Source: Streptomyces marianii
GTDB taxonomy: Bacteria; Actinomycetota; Actinomycetes; Streptomycetales; Streptomycetaceae
Length of the DNA stretch: 64,000 nt
Assembly: GCF_005795905.1 (NCBI RefSeq)
Contig: NZ_VAWE01000001.1
Span: 7,181,001-7,245,000, forward strand
Reading direction: 5' to 3'
Shown here: one piece after another, positions 17,762 through 25,728 of the stretch
Numbering within the stretch: the stretch's first letter is position 1
How the letters are laid out: each line of letters opens with the position of its first letter
Position numbers and translations under genes: made by a program
Notes under the pieces: model-generated
Database searches by the model: none
What the model saw: only the letters and a program-made list of their open reading frames with translations
What the model was told of the DNA's origin: nothing

Positions 17762-18202
17762 ATGGAGGAGCTGGATCGTCAGATCGTCGAGTTGCTCGTC
17801 AGGGACGGGCGCATGAGCTACACCGATCTGGGCAGGGCCACGGGCCTGTCCACCTCGGCGGTGCACCAGCGCGTGCGCAGGCTCGAGCAGCGGGGCGTCA
17901 TCCGGGGGTACGCCGCCGTCGTCGACCCCGAGGAGGTCGGACTGCCCCTCACCGCGTTCATCTCGGTGAAACCCTTCGACCCCAGTGCCCCCGACGACAT
18001 CGCCGAGCGGCTGGCCGGCGTACCCGAGATCGAGGCCTGCCACAGCGTCGCCGGCGACGAGAACTACATCCTCAAGGTCCGGGTCGGAACCCCGCTCGAG
18101 CTGGAGGAACTGCTCGGCCAGATCCGCTCGCTGGCCGGTGTCTCCACGCGCACCACGGTGGTGCTCTCCACCCCGTACGAGGCACGGCCGCCGCGAATCT
18201 AG
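17762..18202 (+). CDS. Lrp/AsnC-family transcriptional regulator
   Basis: The 146-residue protein has an AsnC-type helix-turn-helix (about 3-63; ELLVRDGRMSYTDLGRATG, STSAVHQRVRRLEQRGVIRG). An effector-binding RAM/ACT-like domain follows (about 70-140; ACHSVAGDENYILKVRV). The ligand is probably an amino acid. It precedes the amidohydrolase gene by only nine bases on the same strand, so the two are likely cotranscribed. Confidence 0.92.
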   Translation: MEELDRQIVELLVRDGRMSYTDLGRATGLSTSAVHQRVRRLEQRGVIRGYAAVVDPEEVGLPLTAFISVKPFDPSAPDDIAERLAGVPEIEACHSVAGDENYILKVRVGTPLELEELLGQIRSLAGVSTRTTVVLSTPYEARPPRI

Positions 18203-18211
18203 GCTGTTCCC

Positions 18212-19831
18212 ATGAGTGAGAGCGCGACCCCGGCCGAACACCGCACCGTGCTGCTGCGCGGTGGAGAAGTCCACAGCCCCGCCGACCCCTTCGCCACCGC
18301 GATGGTCGTCGAACGGGGCCACGTCGCCTGGGTGGGCTCCGAAGGGGCCGCGGACGCCTTCGCTTCGGGGGTGGACGAGGTGATCGACCTCGAGGGCGCC
18401 CTCGTCACCCCGGCCTTCGTGGACGCGCACGTGCACACGACGGCGACGGGTCTGGCGCTCACCGGGCTCGACCTCTCCTCCGCCGCCTCGCTCGCCGAGG
18501 CGGCGGAACGCATCCGGTCGTACGCCGGGGCCAGGCCCGCCGACCGCGTCCTCATCGGACACGGCTGGGACGCCTCGTGCTGGCCCGAGCGGCGGCCGCT
18601 CAGCCGTGAGGAGCTGGACGGGCTCACGGGAGGCCGCCCCCTCTACCTCACCCGGATCGACGTCCACTCGGCGCTGGTCACCACCGCGATGCTCGACCTG
18701 GTGCCCGCGGCCCGGGGCATGGAAGGGTTCCGCGACGGCGAGCCGCTCACCGGCGAGGCGCACCATGCCGTCCGGGCGGCCGCGTACGCCTCGGTCTCGC
18801 CCGGGCAGCGGGCCGAGGCCCAGCGCGCTGCGCTGCGGCACGCCGTCTCCCTCGGCATCGGCACCGTCCACGAGTGCGGCGGGCCCGACATCTCCTCCGA
18901 GGACGACTTCACCGGGCTGCTCAAGGCGGCGGCCGAGCCGGGACCGCGCGTCGTGGGCTACTGGGCCGAGACGGACGTGGAGCGGGCCCGTGCCCTCGGG
19001 GCCGCCGGAGCGGCCGGAGATCTCTTCGCCGACGGTTCGCTCGGCTCGCACACCGCCTGCCTGCACGAGCCCTACGCCGACGCCCCGCACGCCGGCGCCG
19101 CCCACCTCGACGCGGCCGCCGTCGCCGCGCATGTCACCGAGTGCACCGAGGCCGGGCTCCAGGCCGGCTTCCACGCCATCGGCGACCACGCGATCAGCAA
19201 CGTCGTGGCGGGAGTGAGGGCCGCCGCGGACGCCGTCGGTCTCGCCCGGATCCGGGCCGCCCGCCATCGGGTCGAACACGCCGAGATGCTCACCCCCGAA
19301 ACGGTCGCCGCGTTCGCCGAGCTCGGTCTGACCGCCTCGGTGCAGCCCGCGTTCGACGCGGCCTGGGGCGGCGACACCGGCATGTATGCGCAGCGCCTGG
19401 GCGTCGAGCGGGCCCGCACCCTCAACCCGTACGCCGCCCTGCTGCGCGCCGGGGTCCCGCTGGCCTTCGGCTCGGACAGCCCGGTCACCCCCCTCGACCC
19501 GTGGGGCACCGTCCGGGCCGCGGCCTTCCACCGCACTCCCGAGCACCGGGTGTCCGTACGTGCCGCCTTCACCGCCCACACCCGCGGCGGCTGGCGTGCC
19601 GTCGGACGCGACGACGCGGGCACGCTGGTGCCCGGGGCCCCTGCGGACTACGCGGTCTGGCGCACCGGTGAGCTCGTCGTCCAGGCGCCCGACGACCGGG
19701 TCGCCCGCTGGTCCACCGACCCCCGTTCCGGTACGCCCGGCCTGCCCGATCTCACCCCCGGAAACACGCTCCCGGAGTGCCTGCGGACCGTGGTCTCCGG
19801 ACAAACGGTCTACGTGCGGCCGGGCGAGTGA
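18212..19831 (+). CDS. YtcJ-type metal-dependent amidohydrolase
   Basis: The 539-residue protein shows the amidohydrolase-superfamily metal motifs: DAHVH with His 73 and 75, the later GFHAIGDHAI and HRVEHAEML histidines, and the catalytic-type Asp in FGSDSPVTP. N- and C-terminal strands form the small beta sandwich (TVLLRGGEVHSP; YVRPGE). YtcJ-like enzymes act on N-acyl or formamide substrates. The substrate here is unknown. It follows the Lrp gene by nine bases. Confidence 0.88.
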   Translation: MSESATPAEHRTVLLRGGEVHSPADPFATAMVVERGHVAWVGSEGAADAFASGVDEVIDLEGALVTPAFVDAHVHTTATGLALTGLDLSSAASLAEAAERIRSYAGARPADRVLIGHGWDASCWPERRPLSREELDGLTGGRPLYLTRIDVHSALVTTAMLDLVPAARGMEGFRDGEPLTGEAHHAVRAAAYASVSPGQRAEAQRAALRHAVSLGIGTVHECGGPDISSEDDFTGLLKAAAEPGPRVVGYWAETDVERARALGAAGAAGDLFADGSLGSHTACLHEPYADAPHAGAAHLDAAAVAAHVTECTEAGLQAGFHAIGDHAISNVVAGVRAAADAVGLARIRAARHRVEHAEMLTPETVAAFAELGLTASVQPAFDAAWGGDTGMYAQRLGVERARTLNPYAALLRAGVPLAFGSDSPVTPLDPWGTVRAAAFHRTPEHRVSVRAAFTAHTRGGWRAVGRDDAGTLVPGAPADYAVWRTGELVVQAPDDRVARWSTDPRSGTPGLPDLTPGNTLPECLRTVVSGQTVYVRPGE

Positions 19832-19940
19832 CATCGGGACGAATCCTCCCGGCGCCCGCCGCCGTGCGGGTTCCTCCACGACCTGCGGATCTTCGCCGCT
19901 GACCAGCCCAATCGGTCAATAGCCGCAGATCGCACGACTG

Positions 19941-20262
19941 TTGACAGGGTGCGCCCGTCGGCCGGTAGGTTCGGCGGGTCCACCACAGGACGTCCGACCG
20001 GACGGCATCCACGCAGTCGTCGAACGCCGCTGGGTCAGGGGGTGGAGCGCCGCACCGGCGCTCCACCACTGGGAGCCAGGTCCAGCGCCCGCGCCTCGGG
20101 GCGAGGTAAGGCCGCGGCCGGTGGGGGTCCCCCCTGCTCCTACGGTGCTCGGGGGAAGGTGCGACCAGGGTGGGGCCCGGCGTTCAGTAGACAACGGCTC
20201 TCGGGCGACCCGCAGCCAGCGGTTCCCAGGCCGGCCCGAAGGACGCCGGGCCCCACCCTCCG
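19941..20262 (+). ncRNA. Candidate structured non-coding RNA unit
   Basis: TTGACA (19941-19946) and TAGGTT (19966-19971) form a strong promoter with a 19-base spacer. No translatable frame with a ribosome-binding site follows. The next 280 bases contain a 5-bp hairpin (19992-20005), a perfect 12-bp stem with a 3-base loop (20041-20052/20056-20067), a palindromic GGGGTCCCCCCTGCTCC/GTGCTCGGGGGA stretch (about 20122-20157) and a perfect 17-bp inverted repeat (20167-20183/20243-20259) enclosing 59 bases. It lies between the amidohydrolase and ppm1 genes and does not match any RNA family I can recall. Confidence 0.45.
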
Positions 20263-20340
20263 CCCCCGCACCGTGCCGTCGTCGCCCCGTCGGCGGTGCT
20301 CGCTATGGTGGGTCCCTGCGTACGGACGTTAAGGGGCAGC
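20263..20340 (+). promoter_or_regulatory. ppm1 leader with possible promoter
   Basis: TATGGT (about 20303-20308) is a plausible -10, and AAGGGG nine bases before the ATG at 20341 is the ribosome-binding site. No clear -35 is visible. Confidence 0.3.
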
Positions 20341-21108
20341 ATGAACGACGGCGGTCAGCGGCGGTACGGCCCGCTCGGCAGAGCCTTGGTGATCATTCCG
20401 ACCTACAACGAGGCGGAGAACATCGAGCCGATCGTCTCCCGGGTGCGTGCCGCCGTGCCGGAGGCCGACATCCTGGTCGCCGACGACAACAGCCCCGACG
20501 GCACGGGAAAGATCGCCGACGAGCTCTCGGCCGAGGACGGCCAGATCCACGTCCTGCACCGCAAGGGCAAGGAGGGCCTCGGAGCCGCCTACCTCGCGGG
20601 CTTCCGCTGGGGTATCGACAACGGCTACGGCGTCCTGGTCGAGATGGACGCCGACGGATCCCACCAGCCGGAGGAACTGCCCAGGCTCCTCACCGCGCTC
20701 AAGGGTGCCGACCTCGTGCTCGGCTCCCGGTGGGTGCCCGGCGGGCGCGTCGTGAACTGGCCGAAGTCCCGGGAGTTCCTCTCGCGCGGCGGCAGCACCT
20801 ACTCGCGACTGCTGCTCGGTGTGCCGATCCGCGATGTCACGGGCGGCTTCCGCGCCTTCCGGAAGGAGACCCTCGAAGGGCTGGGGCTGGACGACGTGGC
20901 CTCGCAGGGCTACTGCTTCCAGGTGGACCTCGCCCGGCGGGCCGTGGAGGCGGGCTTCCACGTCGTGGAGGTGCCGATCACCTTCGTCGAGCGCGAGCTG
21001 GGCGACTCCAAGATGAGCCGCGACATCGTCGTCGAGGCGCTGTGGCGGGTCACCGCCTGGGGCGTCGGCACCCGGGCCGGCAAGATCGTCGGCCGTAGGC
21101 CGTTCTGA
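20341..21108 (+). CDS. ppm1: Polyprenol monophosphomannose synthase
   Basis: This GT2 glycosyltransferase moves mannose from GDP-mannose to polyprenyl phosphate, the donor for protein O-mannosylation in Streptomyces. The 255 residues show IIPTYNEAENI near 18, ADDNSPDGT at 47-55 and the metal-binding EMDADGSH at 101-108. QVDLARRAVEAGF and a short basic C-terminus follow. It is the catalytic domain alone, without the Lnt-like membrane domain fused in mycobacterial Ppm1. ATG 20341 is preferred over an upstream in-frame start lacking a ribosome-binding site. Confidence 0.93.
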   Translation: MNDGGQRRYGPLGRALVIIPTYNEAENIEPIVSRVRAAVPEADILVADDNSPDGTGKIADELSAEDGQIHVLHRKGKEGLGAAYLAGFRWGIDNGYGVLVEMDADGSHQPEELPRLLTALKGADLVLGSRWVPGGRVVNWPKSREFLSRGGSTYSRLLLGVPIRDVTGGFRAFRKETLEGLGLDDVASQGYCFQVDLARRAVEAGFHVVEVPITFVERELGDSKMSRDIVVEALWRVTAWGVGTRAGKIVGRRPF

Positions 21109-21309
21109 CGCGTTCCGTCCGCACGAGCTCGTGGGCTTCCGCCGGCCGCTCCCGCTCTCCGGCGCCGGGTCCCGGTCACCGGGCAGGGGCGCCGGGGCGG
21201 TCGGCCCGACCGCCCCGGGTTCCGGCCGCGGCACGGCGCTCCCACTCCGCCGGCCGGATTGCCGACCGGTCTTACGTCACTCCTGCCGCGGCCCAGGCAC
21301 ACTGGGAGC

Positions 21310-21891
21310 ATGACGACCGGCGCAACGACACCGACCGCCCCCAAGCGCTCACGCGCCCGCACCTTCGTTCCCCTCGGCATCGCCGCCTGGCTCGTGCTGG
21401 AGATCTGGCTGCTGACCCTCGTGGCCGGTGCCGCGGGCGGGCTCACCGTCTTCGCGCTGCTCGTGGCCGGAGGTGTGCTCGGTGCCGTGGTGATCAAACG
21501 GGCCGGCCGTCGTGCCTTCCGCAATCTGTCGGACACCATCCAGCGGCAGCAGTCGGGCACGGCGAGCACGGCAGACGCCGAGGACGCACGGAGCACCGGG
21601 AACGGCTTGCTGATGCTCGGCGGACTGCTCCTCATGCTGCCCGGCCTGGTCTCGGACGCGGCCGGTCTCCTGCTGCTCGTTCCGACCTTCCGCACGGCCC
21701 TCGGGCGGAGGGCGGAGCTGTCGCTGGAGCGCCGGATGAGGCAGGCGAGCCCCGGTTCTCTCGGCGACGCCTTCCAGCAGGCCCGTATTCACCGCCCGGA
21801 CGGAAAGATCGTGCAGGGAGAGGTCGTCCGCGAGGACGCGTCCACGGGACCCGGCCACGAGCCGGGACCGCGTCCGCCGCTGACGTCGTAG
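21310..21891 (+). CDS. FxsA-family membrane protein
   Basis: The 193-residue protein has three hydrophobic segments (about 19-40, 42-62, 97-125), including the FxsA-type motif GLLMLGGLLLMLPGLVSDAAG, and a polar cytoplasmic tail. E. coli FxsA affects phage F exclusion; the role in actinobacteria is unknown. ATG 21310 is chosen over an upstream in-frame start because it begins at the first family-like sequence. The gene converges on rbpA. Confidence 0.85.
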   Translation: MTTGATTPTAPKRSRARTFVPLGIAAWLVLEIWLLTLVAGAAGGLTVFALLVAGGVLGAVVIKRAGRRAFRNLSDTIQRQQSGTASTADAEDARSTGNGLLMLGGLLLMLPGLVSDAAGLLLLVPTFRTALGRRAELSLERRMRQASPGSLGDAFQQARIHRPDGKIVQGEVVREDASTGPGHEPGPRPPLTS

Positions 21892-22043
21892 CGCGAGGGA
21901 CGCCGCACGGCCTGCGGGCCGCCAGGGCCGCGCCTCGGCACCGAAGGTGACGCGGTCTCGTGCCGGACCGGCGCCACGGTGCCGCACGGAGCGGCCCGGG
22001 TACGTTCCCGAGCCGTGTCCCGGCGTACGAGAGCGCATACGAA

Positions 22044-22092
22044 GGAGCCGCGGGCTGCGGCACACGTTGTGTGTGCGGCAGCCCGCGGCTCC
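22044..22092. terminator. Strong bidirectional terminator between FxsA and rbpA genes
   Basis: GGAGCCGCGGGCTGC (22044-22058) pairs perfectly over 15 bp with GCAGCCCGCGGCTCC (22078-22092). GCACAC/GTGTGC adds six more pairs above one mismatch. Confidence 0.85.
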
Positions 22093-22121
22093 TGCGCTCT
22101 GTGCGAGTCGGTGGTGCGTCC

Positions 22122-22496
22122 TTACGCGGACTTCCGGCTGTCGCGCGGGTGCACCGCGATGTTCATGGCCCCGGAGCGGAGGACGGCCAGCCGCTCGGCC
22201 AGCACCTCCTCGAGCTCCTCACGCGTGCGCCGCTCCATGAGCATGTCCCAGTGCGTACGCGCGGGCTTCCCCTTCTTCTCCTCGGGGCCGTCCCCGTCCA
22301 CCAGGAGTGCCTGGGCGCCGCACGCCTTGCACTCCCACTCCGGCGGAATCTCCGCCTCGACCGAGAACGGCATCTCGAAACGATGTCCGTTCTGGCATGC
22401 GTACTCCACCGCCTGGCGCGGGGCCAGATCGATGCCGCGGTCGGTCTCGTAGCTGGTCACCACGAGGCGCGTGCCGCGAAGAGCTCGCTCACTCAT
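22122..22496 (-). CDS. rbpA: RNA polymerase-binding protein RbpA
   Basis: RbpA binds the beta subunit and the HrdB-type sigma factor, stabilises open complexes and affects rifampicin tolerance. The 124-residue protein has the central zinc site (C34, H38, C56, C59 in YACQNGHRF and WECKACG), the basic linker KKGKPARTHWDML and the C-terminal sigma-interaction helix (RRTREELEEVLAERL). It is full length. A perfect SigR-type promoter lies 62 bases upstream of the ATG, which fits the known disulfide-stress control of rbpA in S. coelicolor. Confidence 0.97.
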   Translation of the reverse strand: MSERALRGTRLVVTSYETDRGIDLAPRQAVEYACQNGHRFEMPFSVEAEIPPEWECKACGAQALLVDGDGPEEKKGKPARTHWDMLMERRTREELEEVLAERLAVLRSGAMNIAVHPRDSRKSA

Positions 22497-22557
22497 GAAT
22501 CGTGCCTCCCGGGCTTGTCGCCCACAGGACAGGTGTCGCTGTCGTCGTCATCCGGTC

Positions 22558-22583
22558 AACGTCCGGTCGGCGGTAAAGATTCC
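22558..22583 (-). promoter_or_regulatory. SigR-type promoter of rbpA
   Basis: On the minus strand GGAAT (22583-22579), exactly 18 bases, then GTT (22560-22558): a perfect match to the thiol-stress sigma SigR consensus GGAAT-N18-GTT. It lies 62 bases upstream of the rbpA start. Confidence 0.8.
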
Positions 22584-22764
22584 CGTTGCCGGTCATGCGT
22601 CGTCGCCCGTCGTGCCGCTGCTTTTCCAGGGTTTGGGTACCCACCAGTGCCCGGTTTGTCACATCTGGCAGAAAGTGTCACCCAGCGTTTGGAGCTTTTC
22701 AGCGCGCAGTAACGGTCCGCCTGGCAGGCCGAAGGCGTACACTACCGGCCCTTCGCTTCAACGT

Positions 22765-24129
22765 CTAAATCCGCTCCGGTACCGGGTTCCCCGCCGCGGC
22801 CACCGCGCGCCTCACCGGGACGCGCGCCAGGAGCACGAATCCCAGTGCGAAGAAGATCACCAGAGAGATGATGGCAGTCCGGTAGCTTCCCGTCAGCTGG
22901 AACGCCAGACCGAACACCAGCGGTCCCAGCCAGCTCAGCCCCCGGTCGCTCATCTCGTACGCGGAGAAGTACTCCGCCTCCTTGCCGCGCGGGACGAGGT
23001 GGGAGAACAGCGAGCGGGACAGCGCCTGGCTCCCGCCGAGCACCAGGCCGATCGCGGCGGCGAGTGCGTAGAACCACACCGGCGTCCGCGCGGGCAGGAA
23101 GTATCCGGCGGCGAGGATCAGCGTCCACACGGCGAGCGAGCCCAGGATCGTGCGCTTGGCTCCGTGGATGCGGGCCAGCCGGCCCATGCCCAGCGCGCCG
23201 GCCACCGCCAGCACCTGCACCAGCAGCACCGCCGTGATCAAGGTGGTCTGGTCGAGGCCCAGCTCCTCGGAGCCGTACACCGATGCCTGGGAGATCACCG
23301 TCTGCACCCCGTCGTTGTAGACGAGGTACGCCAGCAGGAAGGACAGCGTCAGCGGATGGCGGCGCATGTCCTTCAGGGTCGCGACCAGCTGGCGCCAGCC
23401 CGCCCCGACCGCGCCCTCCGCGAGGGCGGGCGTCCCGTCCGCGGTCCGCCGGTCCCGCAGCCGCCGCAGCGGCACCAGCGCGAAGGCGCCCCACCACACC
23501 CCTGCCGAGGCCAGGCAGATGCGGACCGCTTCCGACTCGGAGAGCCCGAAGGACTCGTGGCCGGTGTAGAGGACGAGATTCAGTACCAGGACCAGCGCCC
23601 CCGAGGTGTAGCCGAAGGCCCAGCCGCGTGAGGAGACCGTGTCCCGCTCCTCAGGCCCGGCGATCTGCGGCAGGTACGCGTTGTAGAGGACCATCGAGAC
23701 CGACAGCGAGGCGTTGGCGACGATCAGCAGGAACGCGCCGAGGAGATAGCGGTCCCCGTCGAGGAAGAACATGGCCGCTGTCGCCGTCGCCCCCAGGTAC
23801 GCGGCGACCGCCAGCAGCGGCTTCTTGCGGCCGGTGCGGTCGGCGACGGCACCCACCATCGGCATCACCAGCACCGCCAGCACCACCGAGACGGACACCG
23901 CGTAGGGGAACACGGAACCGGCGCGGACCGGGACGCCGAGCGGGTGCACGAAACCGTCGGCGTCCGCCGCCGACTTCGCCACCGCGGTGAGGTACGGACC
24001 GAGGAACACCGTCAGGACGCTCGTCGAGTAGACGGAACAGGCGAAGTCGTAGAAGTACCAGCCGCGCTGCTCGCGGCGGCGATCGGCGTCGTCGGTACCG
24101 GTGGTCCGGTCCGCGGTGTCAGCGGTCAC
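22765..24129 (-). CDS. UMF1-family (ATG22-like) MFS transporter
   Basis: The 454-residue protein has about 12 hydrophobic segments and an N-terminal FYDFACSVYSTSVLTVFLG of the kind seen in UMF1/ATG22-like MFS proteins. An MFS loop follows (GAVADRTGRKKPLLAV), and an equivalent GRLARIHGAKRTILGS lies in the second half. The substrate is unknown; fungal Atg22 exports vacuolar amino acids. It is 44 bases downstream of the GDPD gene on the same strand and may share its transcript. Confidence 0.85.
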   Translation of the reverse strand: MTADTADRTTGTDDADRRREQRGWYFYDFACSVYSTSVLTVFLGPYLTAVAKSAADADGFVHPLGVPVRAGSVFPYAVSVSVVLAVLVMPMVGAVADRTGRKKPLLAVAAYLGATATAAMFFLDGDRYLLGAFLLIVANASLSVSMVLYNAYLPQIAGPEERDTVSSRGWAFGYTSGALVLVLNLVLYTGHESFGLSESEAVRICLASAGVWWGAFALVPLRRLRDRRTADGTPALAEGAVGAGWRQLVATLKDMRRHPLTLSFLLAYLVYNDGVQTVISQASVYGSEELGLDQTTLITAVLLVQVLAVAGALGMGRLARIHGAKRTILGSLAVWTLILAAGYFLPARTPVWFYALAAAIGLVLGGSQALSRSLFSHLVPRGKEAEYFSAYEMSDRGLSWLGPLVFGLAFQLTGSYRTAIISLVIFFALGFVLLARVPVRRAVAAAGNPVPERI

Positions 24130-24173
24130 GGCCCGCCCCCCTCACTCGTCCCCGTGGGGAGACGCCGCGACGC

Positions 24174-24947
24174 TCAGACCCAGAACCCCCGGGCGGACAT
24201 CACCGTACGCAGCATCTCCAGATGATCGGTCATGATGCCATCCACTCCCAGGTCCAGGAGAGCGGCGGTACGGTCCGGATCGTTCACCGTCCACACGTGC
24301 ACCTGGAGCCCGCGGGCGTGGGCCTCGCGGACGAAGCGGCGGTCCACCACACGCATCCCGCCCTGCGACTCCGGCACCTGTGCGCACACCGCGCCGGAGC
24401 GCATCACCGCCGGGATCCCGAGCGAGCGCAGCCGCAGGCCGAGCACCCCGCGCACGCCGTACGAGGTCGCCAGCGCCGGGCCGGCGAGCCGCGCCGCACG
24501 CGACACCCGGCCCTCCGAGAACGAGCCCACGCAGACCCGGTCCCAGGCGTTCGTCCGCCGCACGAGGGCGACCAGTGGCTCCAGCGCGCCCTCGGCCTTG
24601 ATGTCCACGTTCCAGCGGGCCTCCGGGAACTCCTCCAGCAGGTCCTCGAAGAGCGGCAGGGGTTCCTTCCCGGCCACCCGTGCCCGTTCGACCTCGGCCC
24701 ACGGAAGCCGGTCGATCCGGCCGCGGGCGTCGGTCACCCGGTCCAGCGTCGGGTCGTGGAACGCGACGAGCCTGCCGTCCGCGGTGGTGTGCACGTCCGT
24801 CTCGAAGTAGCGGTAGCCGAGCGCGGCGGCGCGCCGGAAGGCCGCCGCCGTGTTCTCCAGGCCGTCGGCAGTCCCGCCGCGGTGGGCGAACGGTATGGGG
24901 GCGGGGTGGTCGAGGTACGGGTGCCGGGGGCGCGGTGCGGAAGTCAC
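24174..24947 (-). CDS. Glycerophosphodiester phosphodiesterase
   Basis: The 257-residue TIM-barrel enzyme hydrolyses glycerophosphodiesters to glycerol 3-phosphate and an alcohol. The hallmark motifs are present: AHRGGTADGLENT with catalytic His at 22, ETDVHTTADGR with metal-binding Glu/Asp at 49-51, and FHDPTLDRVT with the second His at 64. There is no signal peptide, so it should be cytoplasmic. The GTG start at 24947 overlaps the yczE stop (GTGA). Confidence 0.92.
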   Translation of the reverse strand: MTSAPRPRHPYLDHPAPIPFAHRGGTADGLENTAAAFRRAAALGYRYFETDVHTTADGRLVAFHDPTLDRVTDARGRIDRLPWAEVERARVAGKEPLPLFEDLLEEFPEARWNVDIKAEGALEPLVALVRRTNAWDRVCVGSFSEGRVSRAARLAGPALATSYGVRGVLGLRLRSLGIPAVMRSGAVCAQVPESQGGMRVVDRRFVREAHARGLQVHVWTVNDPDRTAALLDLGVDGIMTDHLEMLRTVMSARGFWV

Positions 24948-25648
24948 GAACGCAGTATCGCTCGTCCGGGTGACGATCCGGCGACGACCGTGCTACCTCC
25001 ACCGTTGGACGGGATGGCGAACACACGCAGGAACAGTTGCGCCAGCGGGCCGATGGACAGGGCGTAGAGGACCGTGCCCGCGCCCACCGTGCCGCCGAGG
25101 AGGTACCCGGTCCCCACGACCGCGACCTCGATCGCCGTCCGGACCAGCCGGATCGAACGTCCCGTCAGCCGGTGCAGCCCGGTCATCAGCCCGTCGCGCG
25201 GACCGGGGTCGAAGCGGGCGGAGATGTAGAGGCCGGTGGCGGCGCCGTTGAGGACGATCCCGGCCGCCATCACCGCGATCTGCACGGCCTGGCCGTGGAC
25301 GTCCGGTACGACGGCGAGGGTGCCGTCCATGGCGATGCCGATGACGAAGACGTTGGAGACGGTTCCGAGTCCGGGCCTCTGGCGGATCGGTATCCACAGC
25401 AGCAGGACGACAGCGCCGACGATGATCGAGACGACGCCGATGGTGAGCCCCGTCCGCTCGGCCAGGCCCTGGTGCAGCACACCCCAGGGTTCGAGGCCGA
25501 GACCCCCGCGGATCAGGAGCGCGGAGCTCGCGCCGTAGAGCGCCAGGCCGAAGTAGAGCTGCATCAGTCTGCGGGGCAGATGCCTGCCCCGCAGACCGGA
25601 TGTGATGGACAACGTTCTGCCCCCGGTGGTGGAAGTGGACTGATGCAT
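24944..25648 (-). CDS. YczE/YyaS/YitT-type membrane protein
   Basis: This 234-residue protein has about six hydrophobic segments and YczE-type sequence (MQLYFGLALYGASSALLIRG, LGLEPWGVLHQGLAE, LGTVSNVFVIGIAMD). The function is unknown. In many bacteria yczE is adjacent to and controlled by the MocR-type regulator YczR, and a MocR gene is divergent here. ATG 25648 is preferred to an upstream TTG. The gene is translationally coupled to the GDPD gene. Confidence 0.85.
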   Translation of the reverse strand: MHQSTSTTGGRTLSITSGLRGRHLPRRLMQLYFGLALYGASSALLIRGGLGLEPWGVLHQGLAERTGLTIGVVSIIVGAVVLLLWIPIRQRPGLGTVSNVFVIGIAMDGTLAVVPDVHGQAVQIAVMAAGIVLNGAATGLYISARFDPGPRDGLMTGLHRLTGRSIRLVRTAIEVAVVGTGYLLGGTVGAGTVLYALSIGPLAQLFLRVFAIPSNGGGSTVVAGSSPGRAILRS

Positions 25649-25728
25649 GACACTCTGTGGCGGGGATGCGGAGGTCAACCATGGCCAATCCGAGGAAGGT
25701 GGACTGACTGCGATGGCTCAGTGGACTT
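25635..25728. promoter_or_regulatory. Repeated GTGGACT boxes in the yczE/mocR intergenic region
   Basis: GTGGACTGA occurs at 25635-25643 and 25699-25707, and GTGGACTT at 25721-25728. The last two are 22 bases apart in direct orientation, an arrangement typical of MocR-type operators. The boxes lie around both divergent starts. Confidence 0.4.

Noticed and set aside
19941..20262. Translated start of ppm1 or a separate protein
   Set aside because: Open frames here lack ribosome-binding sites and are Pro/Arg/Gly-rich; the region is dominated by stem structures.
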